Shown here: piece after piece, positions 1 to 11,755 of the stretch | Position numbering within the stretch: position 1 is the stretch's first letter | Layout: each line of letters begins with the position of its first letter | Assembly (NCBI GenBank): GCA_963698995.1 | Contig: CAVOTD010000007.1 | Span: forward strand, 248,001 to 312,000 | DNA: 64,000 nucleotides | Direction of reading: 5' to 3' | Source of the DNA: AP-15 sp963698995 | GTDB lineage: Bacteria > Pseudomonadota > Alphaproteobacteria > ATCC43930 > CGMCC-115725 | Notes under the pieces: generated by a model | Seen by the model: only the letters and a program-made list of their open reading frames with translations | What the model was told of the DNA's origin: nothing | The model's database searches: none | Made by a program: the position numbers and the translations under genes

Positions 1-1762
1 TACGACCTTGTCGCTCTGTTGGCGTTGCTCGGCGCGGTGCTCGGCGGGATCGTGCCGACTAACCACGCCTTTTCGGGGTTCTCGAATCCGGTCCTGCCGC
101 TGATCGGCGGTGCGCTGATCGTCAGCGCCGCCATCGCCCGGTCGGGCGCAGTCGAACTGCTGGTTCGGTGGCTGACGCCGTTGTTGCGCTCGCCGTCTCT
201 CCAGGTTGGGGTCCTGGTAGCCTGCGTGGCAAGTCTTTCAGCCTTCGTCAAGAATGTCGGAGCACTGGCGATTTTCATCCCGGTGGCCTTCCAGGTCGCA
301 CACCGGAATGAGCGGTCGCCGTCGGAGTTTTTGATGCCGCTCAGCTTTGCCTCGCTGCTCGGCGGCTCGATGACGCTGATCGGCACCTCGCCGAACATGT
401 TGATCGCAACCGTGCGCCAGGAGCTGGAGGGCGCGCCCTTTCACATGTTCGATTTCACGCCGGTCGGTTTCGGCACCGCCCTTTGCGGGGTCCTGTTTCT
501 GACCTTCGGATGGCGCCTGATACCGCGCGGCCGGCGTTCCGCGACGGCTGAAGCAGCCTTCCGCATCGAGGATTATACAAGCGAGCTCGAGGTCGGGCAG
601 GATTCGCCGTTTGCCGGCCAAACGGTGGCCGAGGTCGAGGATTTCGGCAGGAGGCAATGTCGCCGTTACCGCGATCGTCCGCGACGAATACCGCCGGTAT
701 ATCCCCGGCGGCAGCTGGGCAATTTTGCCCGAGGACCTGCTCGTGGTCGAGGCCGACCCGCAGGCCCTCGAGCAGTTTATTAGCGACGGGAAGCTCGAGC
801 TGGTCGGCAGCAAGGAGCTGCCCGAGGTCGTCGGGGAGGCCGAGAAGGAACGTGCGGAGCCGAAACGCGATGCCGCGCTGGTGCCGGCTGAGAGGGATCC
901 CAACCGGCTCGCCGTCGTCGAAGCGGTGGTTACCGCCAATTCGCCATTGATCGGCCATTCCGCAGCCGACCTCCATCTGCGCGAGCATTACGGGGTCAAT
1001 GTCCTGGCGATCGGCCGCAGCGGCCGGCGGACGACAGTTCGGCTGCGCCGGGTCAAATTCCAACTCGGCGACGCGATCGTGTTTCAAGGCCGAAGGGCGA
1101 CGATCTACGAGACGCTGGCCGCGCTTGGCTGCCTGCCGCTCGCCGAGCGCCAACTTCAGCTCGGACGCCGGCGCCAGCTGGTGCTGCCGCTCCTGATCTT
1201 GGGGCTGGCTATGGCGCTGGCCGCGTTCCGATTGGTCCCGGCCGAGATCGCCTTTGTCGGGGCGGCGCTCGCCATCGTGATCCTCGGTCTGCTCACGCTA
1301 AACGAGGTCTATGCTGCGATCGAGTGGCCGATCCTGATCCTAATTGGTGCGCTGATACCGATCGGCGAAGCGGTCAAGAGCACCGGGACCACAGAGCTGC
1401 TCGCCGGGGCAATCGCGGGCTTCGCCGCCCATCTCCCGGGTTACGCGATACTGGGCGTGATTCTCGCCGTAACCATGTTGGTAACGCCGATCCTGCACCA
1501 CGCTGCGGCGGTGCTCGTTATGGGCCCGATCGCCGGCGAACTCGCCCATAATCTGGGCTACAAGATCGATCCCTTTCTGATCGCCGTGGCTCTCGGTGCG
1601 GGATCGGATTTCCTGTCGCCGATCGGCCACCAATCGAATACCCTTGTTATGGGACCGGGTGGTTACCACTTCGCGGATTACTGGAAACTCGGGCTGCCGC
1701 TATCGCTGATCGTTGTCGGGGTCGGCGTTCCTTTGATCCTTCTATTTTGGCCGCTTAGTTGA
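1..1762 (+). CDS. SLC13/DASS-type anion permease with two RCK_C domains (5' partial, one frameshift)
   Basis: Inner-membrane permease, probably cation-coupled uptake of a divalent anion such as a dicarboxylate or sulfate; the substrate cannot be told from sequence. The frame is already open at base 1, so only a short N-terminal part is missing. A first hydrophobic half (to about base 530) is followed by two RCK_C (TrkA-C) regulatory domains (about 570-1160) and a second membrane half with the family-like loop SPIGHQSNTLVMGPGGY near the C terminus. The frame changes between about 640 and 660, inside the first RCK_C domain: VEDFG in one frame continues as GNVAVTAIV in another. The two halves match a single family, so one indel would restore one protein. 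No neighbour indicates the substrate. Confidence 0.85.
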
Positions 1763-1850
1763 ACAGTTGGAATGAACCCGTCTTTATCGCGTTGATGGAT
1801 ACGGGCCGGGTAACGGTTAGCACGTCGGAGAACACTTACAGGTGAACAGC

Positions 1851-2222
1851 ATGGCTAAACCGAAGAGAGGGCGGTCAACCGCAGCGATCGACGATCACGT
1901 CGGTAGCCGAATTCGCGAACGCCGCATCATGCTGGGCCTGACCCAGCAACAGCTCGCCGAAATGATCGGCGTCACTTATCAACAAGCTCACAAGTATGAG
2001 CGTGGCATCAACCGCGTTTCCGCCGGGAGATTGTTCGAAATCGCCCGCGCATTGAGCGCCCCGATAACCTATTTTTACGAGGGTGTCGGGCAGGAAGGGC
2101 CGCGGCAGATCACGCCGCATCAGCGGATGCTGCTCGAGATCGCACGCAACTTTGCCGAGATCAGGAACGAGAAGCATCAGGAGGCTGTCAGCCAGCTCGC
2201 CCGGGCTCTGGCCAGTAGGTGA
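1851..2222 (+). CDS. Xre/HTH_3-family transcriptional regulator
   Basis: Small DNA-binding regulator of about 123 residues. A helix-turn-helix of the Cro/C1 type occupies roughly residues 15-70, with the recognition part around GVTYQQAHKYERG. A short C-terminal tail follows (HQRMLLEIARNFAEI) with no sensor domain. This layout resembles the small alphaproteobacterial PraR/PhrR-like regulators, which is a family inference only. I prefer the ATG at 1851, with AGG about 8 bases upstream; a GTG at 1842 in the same frame is possible. It follows the permease by 88 bases on the same strand and could be read from the same transcript. Targets unknown. Confidence 0.85.
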   Translation: MAKPKRGRSTAAIDDHVGSRIRERRIMLGLTQQQLAEMIGVTYQQAHKYERGINRVSAGRLFEIARALSAPITYFYEGVGQEGPRQITPHQRMLLEIARNFAEIRNEKHQEAVSQLARALASR

Positions 2223-2237
2223 CGGCGAGGGCTGCGT

Positions 2238-2789
2238 TCAACTCTTCGGCAGCGGAAATTCGCTCAGATAGGGGAGATAATCGTCCTCGACGTCGACTTG
2301 CATGGTCTCGATCAGGCGCACGAGGCCGTTGTAAAAGGCGATTGTGATCATCAGGTCGGTCAGGCGCTCATTATCGAGCCCTAGCTGCAGCTCGGCGAAG
2401 GTTTCGTCTGAGACCGTTAGATCGGTGGTCATCTCGCGCGCCGCTCTCAGGACCGCTTTCGCAAGCGGTTCGAGCTCCGTCGGCCGGCCGGCAGTGTCGT
2501 CGGCCAGGGCGCGTATTTCATCGTCGGAAATCCCGACCTCGCGGCCGATCCTGACATGGTGCGAGAAGCCCCAGGCCGAGCGCGCCAGATAGCTGACCTG
2601 AAGGATCGCCAATTCGCGCAGCCGCGGGTCGAGGCGACTGCCGTCACGAACAAAGCGCGCCAGCGTGTTCAAGCTGCGCGCGGCACGCGGACTATGGGCG
2701 AGCACCCGGTATAAATTGAGATTTCGCGCCAGAAGATCCTGATGTTCCGGCAGCAGATCGGATTTATCGAGGTAAGGCAGGCGCGCCAT
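2238..2789 (-). CDS. Carboxymuconolactone decarboxylase (CMD/AhpD)-like protein
   Basis: About 183 residues of the all-helical CMD fold. The core runs from LDPRLRELAILQVSYLAR to a HHVRIGREVGISDDEI segment, the usual place for the active-site helix. The CxxC pair of AhpD-type peroxidases is absent: the region reads ARSAWGFSHH. A thiol-peroxidase role is therefore unlikely, and a hydrolase/decarboxylase-like or uncharacterised role is more plausible. It lies 24 bases downstream of an SDR gene and close to gentisate dioxygenase, so it is probably the last gene of a small aromatic-acid operon. Single frame, no damage. Confidence 0.85.
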   Translation of the reverse strand: MARLPYLDKSDLLPEHQDLLARNLNLYRVLAHSPRAARSLNTLARFVRDGSRLDPRLRELAILQVSYLARSAWGFSHHVRIGREVGISDDEIRALADDTAGRPTELEPLAKAVLRAAREMTTDLTVSDETFAELQLGLDNERLTDLMITIAFYNGLVRLIETMQVDVEDDYLPYLSEFPLPKS

Positions 2790-2813
2790 CGTCGAATCTC
2801 CTCCCTGATCTTT

Positions 2814-3629
2814 CTAGTCGGGTGCCCTGGCCGGTCCCACAAGGGTGGCTCCGCCATCGACGACCAAAGTCTGGCCGGTAATGTAGCGTGCTTCGGCCGA
2901 CAGCAGAAAGCGGACCGCGTGACCGATGTCCCACCCCAGGCCCTCGATGCCGAGCACCGAGGCCTTGCGGCGCGCCTCGCGGCCGGCGGGGCTCATCTGC
3001 CGGGAGTACACCATCGGCGTATAGACGGGCCCCGGTGCGACGCAATTGACGCGGATCCCGTCGGGGCCGTGATCAACCGCCATCGCCCGGGTCAAGGCAA
3101 TGACTGCGCCCTTCGACGTCGAATAGGCCGTCAGACCGCGCGGCCGCAGCGCCGAGATCGACGACACGTTGACGATGGCGCCGCCGCCCGCGGTGTCCTT
3201 CATCGCCGGGATGGCATGCCGCGAGGCCATGAACATGCTGTCGACATTGACATGCATGACGCGACGCCAATCCGCCGGCGTCACCTCGACGACCGTGCCG
3301 CGGCCGCCGATGCCGACATTGTTGTCGAGACAGTCTAGCCGGCCGAATTGCGCGACTGCGGCATCGACCATTGCGCGGGCTTGCTGCTCGTCGGTGACAT
3401 CGGCGACAAACGGCGCGGCGGTCCCGCCCTCCGCCTCGATCATCGCGACAGTGCGCACGGCGCGCTCCCTATCGAGATCGACGACTAAAACCTTCGCGCC
3501 GGCCCGGGCGAGCAGGATCGCCGCGGCGCGGCCATTGCCGATCCCGTCATCGGCCGCACCGCCACCGGTGACGATCGCCACCTTGCCGGCAAGGCCGAGC
3601 CCGTCTTCGCGCGTCTCGCCGTCCGTCAT
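2814..3629 (-). CDS. SDR-family oxidoreductase
   Basis: Classical short-chain dehydrogenase/reductase, about 271 residues, expected to reduce or oxidise a hydroxyl/keto group with NAD(P). The N-terminal cofactor loop is VTGGGAADDGIGNG, slightly longer than the usual TGxxxGIG. The structural NNAG motif is NNVG, the catalytic serine lies in IVNVSSIS, and the YxxxK pair is in YSTSKG. An acidic residue after the second strand (VVDLD) favours NAD over NADP. Substrate unknown. The neighbours (CMD-like protein, gentisate dioxygenase, DapA-family aldolase) suggest an intermediate of aromatic or hydroxy-acid breakdown. A palindromic repeat sits between this gene and the dioxygenase. Confidence 0.88.
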   Translation of the reverse strand: MTDGETREDGLGLAGKVAIVTGGGAADDGIGNGRAAAILLARAGAKVLVVDLDRERAVRTVAMIEAEGGTAAPFVADVTDEQQARAMVDAAVAQFGRLDCLDNNVGIGGRGTVVEVTPADWRRVMHVNVDSMFMASRHAIPAMKDTAGGGAIVNVSSISALRPRGLTAYSTSKGAVIALTRAMAVDHGPDGIRVNCVAPGPVYTPMVYSRQMSPAGREARRKASVLGIEGLGWDIGHAVRFLLSAEARYITGQTLVVDGGATLVGPARAPD

Positions 3630-3663
3630 CTCGCGACCTCCCGAAACACCGTCGGCAAAAGCC

Positions 3664-3760
3664 TGCCCTCACCCGCCTCGCTCCGCTCGGCACCCTCTCC
3701 CGCAGTGCGGGAGAGGGGGGACCCGGCGCGCCAGCGACGGGTGGGTGAAGGGGCGCGTTA
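3664..3760. repeat. Dispersed palindromic intergenic repeat, copy 1
   Basis: Between the gentisate dioxygenase and the SDR. It begins CCCTCACCCGCC and ends with GGGTGGGTGAAGG, so its ends are roughly inverted. The centre forms a near-perfect hairpin from CCCTCTCCCGCA and TGCGGGAGAGGG (about 3700-3719). A related copy lies at about 33025-33165. The hairpin could also act as a transcription block or RNA-stability element between the two genes. Confidence 0.7.
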
Positions 3761-3768
3761 GCGCCTGC

Positions 3769-4818
3769 TCAGGCGTTGCCGCGCTGCTCGCGCCAGAGCC
3801 CCAGTTTTTCCTGCACCGGCCGGTCCGAGTAGCTGAACAGCACCGCCTCGTCGGCGGCATGATGGCTGACCGGCATCCAGCTTGGCGCGACGAAGATGTC
3901 GCGCGGCTGCCAGCGGAACACCTGGTCGCCGATCTGGCTCTCGCCCGCGCCTTCGACCGCGACATAAACGGTGCCGTCGGTCGAGCGGTACGGCTGGGTC
4001 GCATAGCCCGTCGGCACGAGCTGGATGAACGCGCCGATCGTCGGCATCGCATAGTCGCCGCTCGCCGGGTTGACGTAGCGCATCTTGTGCCCGTGATAGG
4101 GGTCGGGATCGCCGTTCCGGCGCAGCGTCTCGAGCGCCTCGCGGGTGCGCGAATACGGATAGTTGAAGACAGGCGAGGTCTTGACCGCGGGTTGCCAGTC
4201 GACCGGCAGCAAGTTGTTGCCGAAACGCGCCGCGCTGTCGCCTTCGGGCCGGGTCACCGCCTGCACCTCGGCGGGGGCCTGTTCGGCAAAGCTGGCGCTC
4301 AGCAATTTGACGATTTGGATGTCGAGCCCGTCGAGCCAGACCATCGGCTCCGCCGTATCGTTGCCGTGATCGTGCCACGTCCAGGAGGGCGTGATGACGA
4401 AATCGCCCGGCTGCATCGCGGTGCGCTCGCCATCGACCGCGGTATAGGCGCCGTGACCCTCGATGATGAAGCGCAGCGCCGATTGGGTGTGACGATGAGC
4501 CGGCGCGACTTCGCCGGGCAGGATCAGCTGCAGCCCGGCAAACAGCGAGCCGGTGATCGTGGCCTGACCCTTCAACCCTGGGTTTTCCAAGATCAGGACG
4601 CGGCGTTGAGCCTCTTGCGCGGTGATCAGCCCGCCCGCCTGCATCAAATGCGGCCTGATCTCCGCATAGCGCCACAGCGCCGGGAGGCATTGCGTGGTCG
4701 GCTCGGGGGTCACCAGCGAATGCAGCTGCTCCCATAACGGAGCGAGGTTCGCCGGAGAGATGCGATCGTAAAAGGCTTGGCGTTCGGGGATGCGCGCAGG
4801 CGCTGATACGGAGTTCAT
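3769..4818 (-). CDS. gtdA: Gentisate 1,2-dioxygenase (bicupin)
   Basis: Cleaves the ring of gentisate (2,5-dihydroxybenzoate) between carboxyl and neighbouring hydroxyl to give maleylpyruvate, using Fe(II). The length of about 349 residues is typical. The N-terminal cupin carries the metal site with HRH in PAHRHTQSALRFIIEG and a second histidine motif in SWTWHDHG. The C-terminal cupin (about 235-345) ends DIFVAPSWMPVSHHA. The segment FNYPYSRTREALE and the PYHGHKMRYVNP stretch match the gentisate and salicylate dioxygenase family. It starts 2 bases after the end of the upstream aldolase gene, so the two are probably co-translated. A 1-hydroxy-2-naphthoate or salicylate dioxygenase is the main alternative. 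Confidence 0.85.
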   Translation of the reverse strand: MNSVSAPARIPERQAFYDRISPANLAPLWEQLHSLVTPEPTTQCLPALWRYAEIRPHLMQAGGLITAQEAQRRVLILENPGLKGQATITGSLFAGLQLILPGEVAPAHRHTQSALRFIIEGHGAYTAVDGERTAMQPGDFVITPSWTWHDHGNDTAEPMVWLDGLDIQIVKLLSASFAEQAPAEVQAVTRPEGDSAARFGNNLLPVDWQPAVKTSPVFNYPYSRTREALETLRRNGDPDPYHGHKMRYVNPASGDYAMPTIGAFIQLVPTGYATQPYRSTDGTVYVAVEGAGESQIGDQVFRWQPRDIFVAPSWMPVSHHAADEAVLFSYSDRPVQEKLGLWREQRGNA

Positions 4819-4820
4819 GG

Positions 4821-5751
4821 CTATGCCGCCATTGATCGCGTTCGCTCGCCGAGGGTGAAGCCGAGCCGGGCGAGGTCGGCGAGCAGCGCCGATGATTGCG
4901 CCGGGTCGAGCGGCGTGAGCGGCGGCCGCACTGCGGCCCAGTCCGGGTCGTTATGAAAGTGGGCGACGATCCGCTTCAGCGCCGGGACCATCGGATAGGC
5001 CTGCAATGCCTTGCGCAAGGTGGTGATCTCGGCTTGCAAAGCGTCGGCCTGCGGTCCCTGCCAGTTGTCATAAACCCTGCGAATCCCCGGCACGTTGACG
5101 TTGCCCGAGGCGGTGATGCATCCAGCGCCGCCCTTGCGCAATGCGTCGAGCAGAAAGACCTCCGAGCCCGGGAATACGGCAAAGCCCGGGAAACGCGTCG
5201 AGCAGCGCGCACGTGTTGTTCCAATCGCCGGAGCTGTCCTTGAGCCCGACGACGGTGTTCGGATAGGCCGAGATCAAGCGGCCGACGAGGTCGAGCGAAA
5301 AGCCAACCTGGGCGACCGGCGGTATATGGTAAAGATAGACCTTGAGCGCTGCCGAGGCGACCTCGTCGATCACTCCGGCAACGAAACCGAAGATGCCGTC
5401 GTCGCTGACACCTTTATAATAGAAGGGGGGCAGCATCAGCACGCCGCCGCAGCCGTGCCCGACCGCGTGCCTGACGAGGTCGACGGCCTCGGTCATCGAG
5501 CAGGCGCCGGTCCCGGGCATCAGCTTTTCGGCGGGAATTCCGGCGTCGATCAGCCGGTCGAGCAGAGCCATGCGCTCAGCGCCCGACATCGAGTTCGCCT
5601 CGCTTGTCGTGCCGAACACCGAGAGCCCCCCGGCGCCTTGGTCGAGCAGCCAACGGCAAAAAGCGACAAAGCGCACGGCATCGGGGCTGCCGCTCGCGGT
5701 GAACGGGGTCAGGACCGGGACGAGGACCCCAGTGAAGGGCTGCGATGGCAT
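4821..5751 (-). CDS. Dihydrodipicolinate synthase (DapA)-family aldolase/lyase, one frameshift
   Basis: Class I aldolase of the DapA/NanA barrel family, about 309 residues once repaired. The start MPSQPF at 5751 has a clear AGGAGG ribosome site. Visible features are the GTTSEANSMS loop (GTTGE-like), the tyrosine in YLYHIPP and the Schiff-base lysine in VVGLKDSSGD. The frame breaks around 5184-5190, next to a CCCGGG run: removing one base continues the protein as FPGSEVFLLDALRKGGAG through to the stop at 4821. The neighbour is gentisate dioxygenase, so a pyruvate-type lyase in a catabolic route is more likely than lysine biosynthesis. The exact substrate is not assignable. Confidence 0.82.
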
Positions 5752-5846
5752 CTTGTGCCTCCTAGAGCTGCGGAACCTGCCGTACCGGGGAATAAGCGAC
5801 CTGGCGCGCCCGGCGTCAACTCTCGTCTGGAGGCCGGGAGCCGGTC

Positions 5847-6578
5847 TCACAGCATCGTCAGCATCTCGGCAACCAGCGGGTGACGGACGATGTCCCGGTC
5901 GGCGAGGCGAACCACCGCGATGTCGGTGATCGGGTCGAGGCGGCCGGCGATTTCGCAAGCCCGGAGAGCCCGTTGAGCAAGGTCGCTCTGGTCGGGGTCG
6001 CCGGTGACCACCATCGTCGAGTGCCAGCCGAGCCGGGTCAACAGCATCTTGATCTGGCCATAGGTGCAGTTCTGCGCTTCGTCGATGACGATAAAGGCGT
6101 TGTTCAGGGTCCGTCCGCGCATATAGGCGATTGGTGCGATTTCGATCGCTCCCTCGGTCATCAGCTGCTTGACCCGGCGGCCGCCGAGCCGTTCGTTCAG
6201 CGCATCATTGAGCGGCCGGAGATAGGGTGCGAGCTTGTCGTTGATGTCGCCGGGCAGGTAGCCGAGACTTTCGCCGGCTTCTACAGCCGGTCGAGTCAGC
6301 ACGATGCGGCCGACCTCGCCGGCTTCGAGAGCCGCCACCGCGGCGCTGACCGCAAGATAGGTCTTGCCGGTACCCGCCGGGCCCAGCGCGATCGTCAAAT
6401 TGTGGCGCTCGATCGCCGCCATCAGGCGCTGCTGACCATCGCTTTGCGGGCGCACCCTGCGCCGATAGCTCTGCTCGCGCTCCCCTTCGGGCGGGATCTG
6501 ATCGCCGCCGTTCTGGCCGGAATAGCTGACTTCGGCCAGGCGGATTGCCAACGCAGCGTGCGACGAGCGCTTTCCCAT
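5847..6578 (-). CDS. phoH: PhoH-family ATPase
   Basis: Cytoplasmic P-loop protein of the PhoH family, about 243 residues, implicated in RNA metabolism. Walker A is GPAGTGKTYL and Walker B is AFIVIDEAQN; a C-terminal STMVVTGDPDQSDL motif follows, as in the family. The start MGKRSSH at 6578 has a GGGAGAGG ribosome site; a longer frame to 6614 lacks one. The N terminus is short and lacks the extra domain of long PhoH forms. It stands alone between the aldolase and the box genes. Confidence 0.9.
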   Translation of the reverse strand: MGKRSSHAALAIRLAEVSYSGQNGGDQIPPEGEREQSYRRRVRPQSDGQQRLMAAIERHNLTIALGPAGTGKTYLAVSAAVAALEAGEVGRIVLTRPAVEAGESLGYLPGDINDKLAPYLRPLNDALNERLGGRRVKQLMTEGAIEIAPIAYMRGRTLNNAFIVIDEAQNCTYGQIKMLLTRLGWHSTMVVTGDPDQSDLAQRALRACEIAGRLDPITDIAVVRLADRDIVRHPLVAEMLTML

Positions 6579-6718
6579 CAGCCTCTCCCATGACCAGGCC
6601 GCGAACTCGATCAATCTACCACTAATCGAGCTTTGTTACACTCACGCTACAGCATCTCGAAAAACTGAGACGGTTCAGACCAGTCGCTTCCCGCCCTCCC
6701 CGATGGCATCGGAATGGA

Positions 6719-8142
6719 TTAGTTGAGCCGAACGTACTCGTGAGCGACTTCGAGATTGTTGATGCCGCCGTCGGGGGGTGCGATCCAGCCGGCGAATTTG
6801 CCGGGTTCGGTCACGCGCTGCATCAGGCTTGCGACAAAGCCGCGATCCTCGTTCGGAAGGTAGCCAATCGCCTTGCTTGGCGCCACCATGCCCCAGCGTC
6901 GATCGGATTTCCGGCGGGATCGGTGTGAAAACCCGACCAGGCGCCGACCGAGCGCCGGAAGCGCGGGCTCGGCAGCGTTAGCCGGCAATCCAGACCGGTC
7001 TCGCGAATCAGCCGGTTCCAGCGCTGGACGCCGACGTCGCAATCCTTGACATAGGCGGAACGTGTCGCCTCGTTGATGGCGGTGCGCATCAGCACCTCTT
7101 CGGCGATCACTCCGCCCTTCCCGTCGGGCAGCTCCAGGCGCAAGGGGCTGGCGCCACGATGCTCCTCGAACCGCGCCTCGTCCGGGCGACCCTTGAGGCC
7201 GGTTGCGAAATAGCTCGCCGCATTGGACGAGACTTCGGCGCCAAAAAGGTCGAGCGACGAGCTGAACCAAAAGTTGATATAACGCTGCAAGGTCGGCAGA
7301 TCGATCGCGCCCGCGTTGCGCACCGCAATCGGGTCGTCACTGCCGAGCTGCTTGATGACCTCGAGGGTGCGCCTGATCACGCGGGTGATCCCGCTCGTCG
7401 CCGACGAACATGTGGAAGGCTTCCTCGGTCAACATGAACCGGCAGGTGCGCGCCAGCGGATCGAAGGCGCTCTCGGCAAGACTCTTCAGCTGGAATTTAC
7501 CGTCGCGGTCGGTGAAATAGGTGAACATGAAAAAGCCAGCCAATCGGCGATCGGCTCGTTGAAGGCGCCGAGAATGCGCGGATTGTCGCGATCTCCCGAA
7601 TGGCGCGTCAGCAGCGCCTCGGCTTCCTCGCGGCCGTCGCGGCCGAAGTAGGCGTGCAGCAGGTACACCATCGCCCACAGATGGCGGCCTTCCTCGACAT
7701 TGACCTGAAACAGGTTGCGCAGGTCGTAGAGCGACGGGCAGGTCCGCCCGAGATGACGCTGCTGCTCGACCGAGGCCGGTTCGGTGTCGCCCTGGGTGAC
7801 GATGATCCGGCGCAAATTCGCGCGGTGCTCGCCGGGCACCTCCTGCCAGACAGGCTCGCCCTTGTGCATCGCCAAAGCCGATCCGCCGATCCGGCACCGG
7901 ACGGCGAGAAAAATCCCCCAGCGGTACTCCGGCATCTTCACGTAGTCGAAATGCGCCCAGCCCTCGGATCGACGCTGGTGGCGGTGCGCAGATAGACATC
8001 GCGCTTCGCGAGCCGCCGTCGGCCCCATTTCCTTCCACCAGTCGAGAAACTGGGGCTGCCACTGTTCGAGCGCGCGCTGCAACGCGAGGTCGTCGGCGAG
8101 ATCGACGTTGTTGGGAATCTTGTCGTTGTAGTCGATGCTCAT
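6719..8142 (-). pseudogene. boxB: boxB: benzoyl-CoA 2,3-epoxidase oxygenase subunit, several frameshifts
   Basis: BoxB is the diiron oxygenase of aerobic benzoyl-CoA degradation; with the reductase BoxA it forms 2,3-epoxybenzoyl-CoA. Stitching frames together gives about 475 residues, the expected length, from MSIDYNDKIPNNVDLADDL (start 8142, GGGGAGA upstream) to HEYVRLN at 6719. Both ExxH iron motifs are visible: VNVEEGRHLWAM near residue 150 (about 7681-7705) and LTEEAFHMF near residue 240 (about 7408-7440). The frame changes near 8015, 7975, 7540, 7385 and 6900, which would abolish the protein if real. It starts 14 bases after boxC. No boxA or benzoate-CoA ligase is in the window. Confidence 0.85.
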
Positions 8143-8156
8143 CGCTGTCTCCCCAG

Positions 8157-9782
<1,626 letters not shown>

Positions 9783-9832
9783 GCCAATTCCGGCGCATCA
9801 TATGCGTTTCCGGCGAGAATATGCACTTCTGT

Positions 9833-11463
9833 TCACAATCGCGTTGCGAGAGCGTCGGAAATGCCTGGCTCCGCTTTGAGCAATTGGCGCAGCCGCGCGA
9901 TCGTCGCAGGCGTCAGGGTGACGCGTCGTGTAAAAGCGTGAAAGCCGTCAACCAATTCTCGGTTGGTGGAGCGGCGGACAATCTGCGCTGCCTCGGTTTC
10001 GTACATCCTCTCTTCTTCGCTGCCGGGCGGGCCCGAGCCGAGCAACAGCCGCAAGAATGGAAACGACACGCTGTCCACCGGCGACGGCTGTACCTGGTTC
10101 GCCTGGATTTCCTGGTGAACCTCAGCGGCAAGGCCGGGATCGAGCATCTTGGGCACGTCGAGAATACCCTTGCCCAGATAAGTGGCACTCCCGTTCCCCG
10201 GATCGGCACTCCTGAACAATGCCAGGCGGCAGGCCTCGACCCGCTGCCAACCGGCCGCGAAATTCCCGCCATAGAGCTCGATCCACAATGCACACGCGGC
10301 GGCTATCTGCGGCGTGCTCGACGAGGTTCCCGCCCCATCCATGTCGAACCCGTCATTTGTTTGGAACATCATCCACGCGACATTCGGGGTATAGCCGGCA
10401 ATGGCCTTGTCCATGACATCGTCGGGCCCCCAATTCCCTTGTAGCTCGCCGATCTTGTTGGTCACATAAGGCGTCTTGTCATAAGTGGCGCCGACCGCCG
10501 TGACGACCCGGTTGAACGCGCTCGGATAGACGACGAGATGGGTTGGAAGCTCCGAATAGTTGTCTCCCGAGGCCGCCACAATGACGACACCGGCATCGTA
10601 GAGATGATTGACCGCGTCGGCCCAGCTCTCGGACGGCAGTCCGCCATGGCTGATCGTGACGACATCGCATTTGTTGGCGGGATTGCTGTTCGCGGGGTCC
10701 CCTGAGGGGCCCAGAGCGTAGTCCATACCCTGCGCCATCGCGCTGCTGTAGAAATGAACGACCGACGGCCCGATCCGCACCGGCACGACTTCCGCGTCCG
10801 GCGCGCCGCCGAAATCTCCGCTGTACTGCTGTCCCTGGTAAATCAAGTCGACCGTGTTCCCGGAGAGGATCGCCAGGGTTGCCGTACCGTGGCCCGGATT
10901 CCGCAATACTCCGCTCGTGCCCGGATCGGTCGTGTTTGTATTGTTCTCGTAGAAATTATAGCCGAGATCGCGCCTGATGTGGCGCGGCGTCGAATCGTGC
11001 GGCGGCCAGTAGCCGGTATCGAGATGTGCAATGCGAACGCCGCTGCCGGTTGCGTTGCCGCGCACCTGTTGCGAACCCGGTGAAGCCGTCAGCCAGATGC
11101 CATCCCGGGCTCACCAGTGCCACGGGCGGCCAATCCTGGTCAAATCCCTGTCGTGCGGTTGCCGCGGGAGCCGGTTGCGCCTCCTGCAGCAGATCCGGCT
11201 CGACATAAATCGAATATTGGGCAGTACGAGCCACGCGATGAGCCTCGTCCCAGGGATGGAGGTCGCTTCCGGCACTCGCAGTCGCCGTAAGCCAGTGATC
11301 CGCGGGCTGCAACGTCGAGAACATCGGTGTGGCGTGATGCCCGTTGAATCAACGGCTCCAGCCGATAACCCCGGATCGCCAGTGGCTGTGCGCCCGCCAG
11401 CAAGCCGGCAAACGGCCGCTGACGGACTTTGACGAGTAGATTACCACTGTACTGGATCGCCAT
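9833..11463 (-). CDS. S8 (subtilisin-like) serine peptidase, two frameshifts, no visible signal peptide
   Basis: Subtilase with the full triad: Asp in VRIAHLDTGYWPPHD, His in RNPGHGTATLA and Ser in GAGTSSSTPQIAAA. The catalytic part is intact in one frame (9833-11065). The N-terminal part lies in two other frames: it starts at 11463 (MAIQYSGNLLVKVRQRPFAG, with GGGGGA upstream), continues in a second frame (HPWDEAHRVARTAQYSIYVE), then joins the catalytic frame near 11060. Repaired length is about 540 residues. No hydrophobic leader is seen, unusual for a family that is mostly secreted. A C-terminal segment of about 100 residues after the fold is charged and probably helical. It lies upstream of boxC with its own 50-base gap; no functional link is evident. 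Confidence 0.82.
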
Positions 11464-11755
11464 CCGGTCCCCCGTCGACACCTATCTATTCTATTACCGT
11501 ACTTGAACCGGGGGCCGGCGGGAAGAATGGCCACAAACCTGCGTGTTGACACTTCTTGCGCTTGCTCCAAATTGTGCGTCGTCCAGACGAGCAGCAACCT
11601 TTGAGGTACCCTCTAATGTTCTAACAGCCCTTCAGGGATGGGCGAAACGAGGGGGTGCCGGCAAGGCAGTTAGCTTTTTCGAATGAGTATTGAGCTAAAG
11701 ACCGTTTACCAAGAAGCCGGCACTGCAGTGTCTACCACCGGCCAGCTGTTTTGCG

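Noticed and set aside
3169..4737. A 522-codon plus-strand open frame across the SDR and gentisate dioxygenase
   Set aside because: It runs through two unrelated minus-strand genes and a repeat; composition is typical of antisense reading in GC-rich DNA.
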